Source of the DNA: DATMBF01 sp035559595
Lineage (GTDB): Bacteria > Bacteroidota > Ignavibacteria > UBA10030
Assembly (NCBI GenBank): GCA_035559595.1
Contig: DATMBF010000012.1
Span: 1-46,267 of the forward strand
Length of the DNA stretch: 46,267 bases
Direction: 5' to 3'
Both the position numbers and the translations under genes were made by a program. Below, piece after piece: positions 42,253 through 46,267 of the stretch (position 1 is the stretch's first letter; each line of letters begins with the position of its first letter). The notes under the pieces are model-generated. The model did not search any database, was not told the DNA's origin, and saw nothing but the letters and a program-made list of their open reading frames with translations.

Positions 42253-43119
42253 TTGAAATCTTCCTTCTTACACAAATTCCTTCTCGGTCTCCTCACAATC
42301 CCGCTTTCCCTGGTATTCGCCCAGAGACCCATGATTCTTACCGAAAGCGCCGCCACGCTTGGAAGACAGCGCTATGCGGCGGGACTCGCATTCGAGTATC
42401 TCTCGAAATCCTCAGCTCCATCCCCTCAATCTCCAAAATCACTTTCTCGACTCTTCGTCGTTGCCCTCCATTCCGGCATTGCGGCGAATGTCGATGTGAA
42501 CACGGATTGGCGCGGCAGACTCATCGGCTATCGAGCCGATGGGGCGTCGGTAACCGATTGGGGCGATCTGACCGTCTCCACAAAGTTCACCTTCCTTCCG
42601 GAAGGCAGAGCAACTCCGGCATTCGGACTCCGCACAAGCATCAAGCTCCCGAACACAAAGTACGAGCCAGGAAGATTGGGAAGCAATGAAATGGACTACT
42701 TCACCCATCTGCTCATCTCAAAACGATGGGGAGCGGTGGAAGCAAGAACAAACCTTGGTTTCGGCATTCTCGGCGATCCGCGCGTTGTCAATAATCAAGA
42801 TGATGTGTACACGTTGGCCTTTGCAACAATCATTGCTATGGCCGAGGGCACACAAAGCTTCATCGAAGTTGCGGGCATCACCGGTTACCAGGATAATGAT
42901 GAGAAGGTCGTATTCCGAGCAGGAATCGGAACAGCAATTCTTGGCGTTGAATGGAATCTGTTCGGCAGCGTTCGGCTGATGGGGAATCACAGAGACTTCG
43001 CTACGGCGTTCGAGCTAAGCGAGACATGGGGAATCGGATTGATGATGAGAAAGGAATTCGCCTGGGATGTGTTTGGAGTGGAGGGAGAAAAGGGTTTAGA
43101 AGATGGAACTGAAGAATAA
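42253..43119 (+). CDS. Predicted outer membrane beta-barrel protein
   Basis: From TTG 42253 the protein is 288 residues with a clear signal peptide (LHKFLLGLLTIPLSLVFAQ). The remainder alternates polar and hydrophobic residues in strand-like segments, for example GDLTVSTKFTFLPEG, PAFGLRTSIKLPNT and FIEVAGITGYQ. This resembles the outer membrane proteins annotated as phenol-degradation meta-pathway or transporter-like, though no firm family can be claimed. No ATG is available before the signal peptide. Starting further upstream (TTG 42061) would place a repeat element inside the coding region and is unlikely. Its last 17 bases overlap the start of the dehydrogenase gene, so the two are coupled. 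Confidence 0.72.
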   Translation: MKSSFLHKFLLGLLTIPLSLVFAQRPMILTESAATLGRQRYAAGLAFEYLSKSSAPSPQSPKSLSRLFVVALHSGIAANVDVNTDWRGRLIGYRADGASVTDWGDLTVSTKFTFLPEGRATPAFGLRTSIKLPNTKYEPGRLGSNEMDYFTHLLISKRWGAVEARTNLGFGILGDPRVVNNQDDVYTLAFATIIAMAEGTQSFIEVAGITGYQDNDEKVVFRAGIGTAILGVEWNLFGSVRLMGNHRDFATAFELSETWGIGLMMRKEFAWDVFGVEGEKGLEDGTEE

Positions 43120-43804
43120 GACCGCGCTCATCACGGGCGGCGGAAGCGGGATTGGTTTCGCGATTGCACAAGCGCTCGCCCGCGAAGGGATGAATCTCGT
43201 TCTGGCTTCTCGACGGCTTGAGTTCGTTGCCGCAAAAGCAGAGGAGCTGCGAGCTTCGAAGAGAATCAGAGCGCTCGGCATCGGCATTGATGTCCGATCG
43301 AAGAAGAGTGTGCAATCGGGAGTCGCCGCAGCGATCAATGAATTCGGTGCAATCGATGTGTTGGTCAACAACTCCGGAGTCGGTACGTCGGCGTTAGCGG
43401 TGGATTTGTCCGAAGATGAATGGGATCGCGTGCTCGATACGAATCTCAAAGGCGCTTTCTTTGTCACACAGGCAGTCCTTCCGTACATGATCAAACAGAA
43501 ATCAGGACACATCATCAACATCGCCTCGCAGGCGGGCAGACGAGGCTATCCGAATGCGAGTGCGTATTGCGCTTCGAAGTTCGGACTGATCGGATTCGGA
43601 CAATCGGTGCAAGAAGAGGTAAGGGAATACGGCATTAAAGTAACGAACGTGTTGCCAGCTCTTGTTCAGGTACCGTCCCCGGCAAAGGAGGCGCAGGTGC
43701 GGGATGATGTGCTTCAGGTTGAAGATCTCGCACAGACGGTTCTCTTCGTCCTGCGTCAGCCGGATCGTGTGAAGGTTGATGATATCGGATTGTGGCGATT
43801 CTGA
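43103..43804 (+). CDS. Short-chain dehydrogenase/reductase
   Basis: This is a 233-residue classical SDR with a Rossmann fold. The cofactor loop is TGGGSGIG (11-18), NNSG is at 89-92, and the catalytic Ser142, Tyr155 and Lys159 lie in IASQAG and YCASK. Arg37 and Arg38 after the second strand (ASRR) suggest NADP(H). The substrate cannot be told from sequence. The protein is a little shorter than FabG and lacks its usual C-terminal end, so fatty acid synthesis is not the first choice. It overlaps the upstream outer membrane protein gene by 17 bases and is followed 14 bases later by a small membrane protein. Confidence 0.92.
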   Translation: MELKNKTALITGGGSGIGFAIAQALAREGMNLVLASRRLEFVAAKAEELRASKRIRALGIGIDVRSKKSVQSGVAAAINEFGAIDVLVNNSGVGTSALAVDLSEDEWDRVLDTNLKGAFFVTQAVLPYMIKQKSGHIINIASQAGRRGYPNASAYCASKFGLIGFGQSVQEEVREYGIKVTNVLPALVQVPSPAKEAQVRDDVLQVEDLAQTVLFVLRQPDRVKVDDIGLWRF

Positions 43805-43818
43805 AGTGATAGGTCAGA

Positions 43819-44037
43819 ATGCCGGACAACATCCTTCTTCTTATCTTTGGAGTTCTTTCCACAATCGCCTTTGCCTTCGGCGGACTCTCCCTTTACTTCG
43901 CGTTCCGTGCGGCGAAGAAACCTGACGGGGAAATCCAGATGGTACTTTGGGGTGTGGCAGGATTAGGGGGGCTCACCTTTGGCGGTATGGCCTGGGCGTA
44001 TTTCATCATCCCGATTTTGATCAATCGGTTTTTTTGA
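43819..44037 (+). CDS. Small membrane protein of unknown function
   Basis: This is a 72-residue protein with two predicted transmembrane helices, about 5-29 and 41-67, joined by a charged loop (RAAKKPDGEIQM). It ends INRFF. The ribosome binding site is weak. Tight spacing after the dehydrogenase gene and good protein-like composition support it. I do not recognise the family. The repeat array begins three bases after its stop codon. Confidence 0.6.
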   Translation: MPDNILLLIFGVLSTIAFAFGGLSLYFAFRAAKKPDGEIQMVLWGVAGLGGLTFGGMAWAYFIIPILINRFF

Positions 44038-44288
44038 GTCGACCCCTCTGTCCGGCTCATGAAAAGCCGAGGGGACATCTCCCCTTAAAGAAGGGGAGAA
44101 AAAGTTGTGGAGCAGCCTGGTCGAGCGAGAGGTCGGCTTGTTCAACCCCTCTGTCCGGCTTATGAAAAGCCGGTGCGACATCTCCCCTTAAAAAAGGGGA
44201 GAAAAAGTAAATGGAGCAGCCTGATCAAGCGAGAGGATGACTTGTTAAACCCCTCTGTCCGACTCAAGGGAGAAAAAATCGTGGAGCG

Positions 44289-44309
44289 AAAGATTGAAGC
44301 AATCTTTTT
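44289..44309 (+). terminator. Terminator-like hairpin inside the repeat region
   Basis: AAAGATTG, a three-base loop, CAATCTTT, then two more T residues: a perfect 8 bp, AT-rich stem with a T-run. It could stop plus-strand transcription coming from the dehydrogenase/membrane protein pair. Confidence 0.4.
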
Positions 44310-44331
44310 CCCCACCTTTTTAAGGAGGGGT

Positions 44332-44351
44332 GTCCCGCCGCAAGGCGGGAC
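44332..44351. repeat. Perfect 8 bp palindrome with GCAA loop
   Basis: GTCCCGCC, GCAA, GGCGGGAC: a perfect stem with a GNRA-type tetraloop, sitting between the third and fourth repeat copies. It belongs to a second repeat type nested in the array. Confidence 0.55.
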
Positions 44352-44587
44352 GGGGCGGTTGGAGTAAAGGGAATAAGTTCGTTGATCGCAGTAGAAGCGA
44401 ACCTCTCTGTCCGGCCCATGAAAAGCCGGTGGGACATCATCCCTCAAAGAATGTGAGAAAAAGTCGTGGAGCATAAAGCGGATCGCCGATGCTCAGAAGA
44501 GCAGGGAGATCCGCTGCTCTCCCCCAAGAGCGGAGGGAACAGAACGGAAGTCTCTGTTTCAACCTTTGGCTTGCACAGCGATTTCAA

Positions 44588-44861
44588 ATGTTCGCCATCA
44601 CCTTCAAGACACATCGACTTCTTCTTAGCCCTTTCCTCCAAGACGACCTTCCTCAATTTTCTTCAGATCTCGAATGAGACTGAGGTCCGAGCTGTGATTC
44701 GATACGCATTTGACATTCTAGAAATCCACCGTATTGTCGCTTCCGCAAATCCGGCGAACACTCCTTCCTGGGAGGTTTTGGAAAAAATCGGAATGAGCTT
44801 CAAAGCCAAAGAAAAGAGTGGGCTGAAAGAGCTGAGAGTGTATTCGATAACGCACCTATAA
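44588..44861 (+). pseudogene. GNAT (RimJ/RimL-type) acetyltransferase remnant with internal deletion
   Basis: Two pieces in different frames match the two ends of one family. ATG 44588 begins MFAITFKTHRLLLSPFLQDD, the usual N-terminal strand of RimJ/RimL acetyltransferases, and stops at 44677. From about 44676 the other frame reads ETEVRAVIRYAFDILEIHRI, then ANPANTPSWEVLEKIGM, the usual C-terminal helix and the acetyl-CoA-side Asn-x-x-Ser-x-x-x-Leu-Glu-Lys-x-Gly block, to a TAA at 44859. The roughly 80-90 residues between, including the acetyl-CoA pyrophosphate loop, are missing. The gene cannot make a working enzyme. It lies between the repeats and a recombinase, in keeping with local rearrangement. 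Confidence 0.7.
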
Positions 44862-45043
44862 ATGGTGATTGGGGGTGTCATTGAGGGGAAATCAACGCCA
44901 CACGTGCGAATACCGCTCATTGCCGTTCATATAGAGCTAAGCCCCCTCAAAGCTGCTGTTCCTGACTGTCTGTTTCGAACAACAAAAGCGACAATTCTTT
45001 CATCGCCAATCTTCACTCGACAGTCTTTTCAGCCCTACCTCAC

Positions 45044-45072
45044 TTGACAATTGCCTTGCGGCTCGCTAAATT
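45044..45072 (+). promoter_or_regulatory. Sigma-70 promoter for the tyrosine recombinase
   Basis: TTGACA (45044-45049), exactly 17 bases, TAAATT (45067-45072). It is the best plus-strand promoter in the window and predicts a start near 45079. Confidence 0.7.
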
Positions 45073-45140
45073 CCACGCATCCGGGCTTACCCCTTCCTGC
45101 CAATCAGGGAGACTCGCGGAAGGCAGGGCTTACAGCGCCA

Positions 45141-45169
45141 CGGCTAACAACTGGGGATCAACCCGCACG
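45141..45169 (+). other. attC-like half-site in the recombinase leader
   Basis: CGGCTAACAA followed by CTGGGGATCAACCCGCACG resembles the left half (R'' and L'' boxes) of an integron attC site: a CTAAC core, then a TCAA-CCG-AC stretch. No matching right half was found within 150 bases, and the core misses the RYYYAAC consensus at one position. It may be a truncated attC, an attachment site or chance. Confidence 0.25.
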
Positions 45170-45269
45170 AAAACACCTACCTTGGTCACAACAGTCAACG
45201 ACAATCGGTCTTGATTTGTGCACGCATCAGAATTCAATTTCATGGTTGTAGATGGAATGGGGGAAAATC

Positions 45270-46139
45270 ATGGAGGAGAAAAAGCAGCCGGGGTTATTTG
45301 AGGTTTTGACGAACGAGCTGAGGATTAGGAACTACAGTCCTAAAACCATCAAGGCGTATCGGAGTTGTGTTCGTTCGTTTGTCAAATACCTTTCACCGCG
45401 GCACCCGCGGGAGGCCACCGAACAGGACATTGAGCGGTATCTTCTTTTCTTATTGGATCATAAGGAACTCTCAGCTGCGTCGGTGAATCAGGCGGTCAAT
45501 GCCCTTCGTTTTTTATATGTGGAGTTATATAAGAAGCCGTTGCGGATCGCTGCGATTCCTCGACCGAAGCGAAAGCGCAAGCTGCCGAATGTCTTGAATC
45601 GTGGTGAGATCCACACGCTGCTGAGTCATGTTGAAAACCCGAAGCATCGAACGATTCTCATGCTGATGTATTCGGCGGGGCTGCGGGTGGGGGAGGTTGT
45701 TCGCTTGCGCGTAGCGGACATCGACACCGAGCGCGGGTTGATTCACGTGCGGGACACGAAAGGGATGCGGGAGCGAGTAACGGTTTTGTCGCAGGTGGCG
45801 TTGCAGGAGATCAAAGAATACTGTGCGATTTACAAACCGAAATTTTTTCTTTTCGGGGGTGGTATTGGGCGAAAGTATATTTCGGAAAGAAGTGTTCAGC
45901 ATGTTTTCGAGCGGGCAAAGGTGAAGGCAGGAATTCAGAAGCCAGTGACGGTGCATTCCCTACGGCATTCATTTGCGACGCATTTATTAGAGAGTGGAAC
46001 GGACTTGCGATACATTCAGCAGCTTTTAGGTCATAAGAGCATCAAGACCACGGAGATTTACACACATGTAAGCCGGCGTGCTTTGAGCAGGATTGTGAGT
46101 CCGTTGGATCTTTCGACAAAGGACGGGCAAGACCGATGA
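45270..46139 (+). CDS. Tyrosine recombinase/integrase, XerC/D-like
   Basis: This is a site-specific DNA recombinase. From ATG 45270 (GGGGGA six bases upstream; an ATG six codons earlier is less well placed) it is 289 residues. An N-terminal SAM-like core-binding domain spans about 8-90, with LRIRNYSPKTIKAY as the first helix pair. The catalytic domain has Arg139 (SAGLRVGE), Lys164 (DTKGM), His229 and Arg232 (HSLRHSFATHLLE), His255 (LLGHKS) and the nucleophile Tyr264 (IYTHV). All six are present. The Lys-to-His interval is about 65 residues, too short for the extra domain that marks integron IntI proteins. It therefore groups with XerC/D-type or mobile-element recombinases. Its neighbours are repeats and a broken gene; its cargo would lie beyond the window. 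Confidence 0.92.
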   Translation: MEEKKQPGLFEVLTNELRIRNYSPKTIKAYRSCVRSFVKYLSPRHPREATEQDIERYLLFLLDHKELSAASVNQAVNALRFLYVELYKKPLRIAAIPRPKRKRKLPNVLNRGEIHTLLSHVENPKHRTILMLMYSAGLRVGEVVRLRVADIDTERGLIHVRDTKGMRERVTVLSQVALQEIKEYCAIYKPKFFLFGGGIGRKYISERSVQHVFERAKVKAGIQKPVTVHSLRHSFATHLLESGTDLRYIQQLLGHKSIKTTEIYTHVSRRALSRIVSPLDLSTKDGQDR

Positions 46140-46267
46140 CCACCGCCGTTTACCCACGAACTTTGGCACTCTAAACGAATGTCGCACATGATCTCCATAT
46201 CCGAACGCTTCACCCAACACATGGTTCAGACTTATACTAATGAAATAATTTACCTGGTAGTTATGCG
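46140..46267. other. Window end, no gene seen
   Basis: These 128 bases downstream of the recombinase hold no gene. They become AT-rich and end in GGTAGTTATGCG, whose GTTATGC resembles a recombination core of the GTTRRRY kind with one mismatch; the partner sequence, if any, is cut off. Confidence 0.3.

Larger units (their letters stand above)
44041..44473. repeat. Diverged tandem repeat family, about 104 bp unit, four copies
   Basis: Copies start with CCCTCTGTCCGGCT or a close variant: copy 1 at 44041-44143, copy 2 at 44144-44247, a truncated copy 3 at 44248-44285, and copy 4 at 44400-44473. Each full unit holds two hairpins: CCGGCT...AGCCGG, and CTCCCCTT...AAGGGGAG followed by AAAAAG. Copies 1 and 2 also share the tail TGGAGCAGCCTG. 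Copies 3 and 4 are separated by a different palindromic insert. This looks like an intergenic repeat family of the kind scattered in Bacteroidota-type genomes. It has no coding potential. Confidence 0.85.
44862..45269. other. Gap and long recombinase leader
   Basis: No supported gene. Positions 44862-45043 show nothing recognisable. A consensus promoter lies at 45044-45072, so about 190 bases of untranslated leader precede the recombinase. The leader holds a CCTGCC...GGCAGG stem (near 45096-45127), two GGGCTTAC direct copies (near 45082 and 45125), two ACGCATC copies (near 45075 and 45222) and an attC-like half-site. Confidence 0.5.

Noticed and set aside
44041..44473. CRISPR array
   Set aside because: Units are about 104 bases, diverged, without regular unique spacers, and no cas genes are present.
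44862..45251. Two plus-strand open frames before the recombinase
   Set aside because: No ribosome binding sites, no recognisable protein features, and one crosses the promoter and leader.
45270..46139. Integron integrase IntI
   Set aside because: The interval between the catalytic Lys164 and His229 is too short for the extra IntI domain; a XerC/D-like assignment fits better.

Overview
The window reads as chromosomal DNA from a free-living Gram-negative bacterium, most likely a relative of the Ignavibacteria/Kapabacteria/Kryptonia side of the Bacteroidota-Chlorobiota group. This is inferred from gene content: lipid A genes, a lysine 6-transaminase/aldehyde dehydrogenase pair, a GH3-serine hydrolase fusion, TlpA plus DsbD, and pyruvate phosphate dikinase. 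Shine-Dalgarno sites are clear at many genes, and two promoters match the classical sigma-70 consensus, unlike typical Bacteroidia. No phylogenetic test was possible here. No rRNA, tRNA or CRISPR array was seen.

Layout. Positions 1-39380 are almost entirely minus-strand. From the left: a secreted protein cut by the edge; groES-groEL under a perfect CIRCE operator; then (in transcription order) plsY-like, htrA, purB, aldehyde dehydrogenase, lat, nadE and rsmI. Around 10.9-12 kb is a poor zone with a palindrome, a frameshifted plus-strand gene and a small membrane protein, followed by gpsA and a second plsY. From 30098 down to 13995 runs a dense series with many overlaps or gaps under 20 bases: GH2-like membrane protein, smc, HAD phosphatase, isoprenylcysteine-type methyltransferase, lpxB, lpxK, carboxylate-amine ligase, glutamine amidotransferase, ppdK, queA, ispD. 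Above it lie tpiA, gatB, sucC, a P5C dehydrogenase, a GH3-beta-lactamase-like fusion and a BadF/NagK-type kinase.

At 39.4 kb the coding strand switches. The plus strand then carries tlpA-like and dsbD, a predicted outer membrane protein, a short-chain dehydrogenase and a small membrane protein. The last 2.2 kb is accessory: a diverged tandem repeat family with hairpins, an acetyltransferase pseudogene with an internal deletion, and a tyrosine recombinase with its own consensus promoter, a long leader and an attC-like half-site.

How the genes work together: plsY and gpsA feed glycerol-3-phosphate acylation; lpxB and lpxK serve lipid A; lat and its dehydrogenase would turn lysine into alpha-aminoadipate; the GH3 fusion and the sugar kinase fit peptidoglycan sugar recovery; TlpA and DsbD form a periplasmic reducing route. 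The most unusual item is the GH2-like protein at 27477-30098. It keeps the GH2 fold motifs, but both catalytic glutamates are replaced by glutamine, it carries a six-helix membrane tail, and its stop codon overlaps the start of smc.
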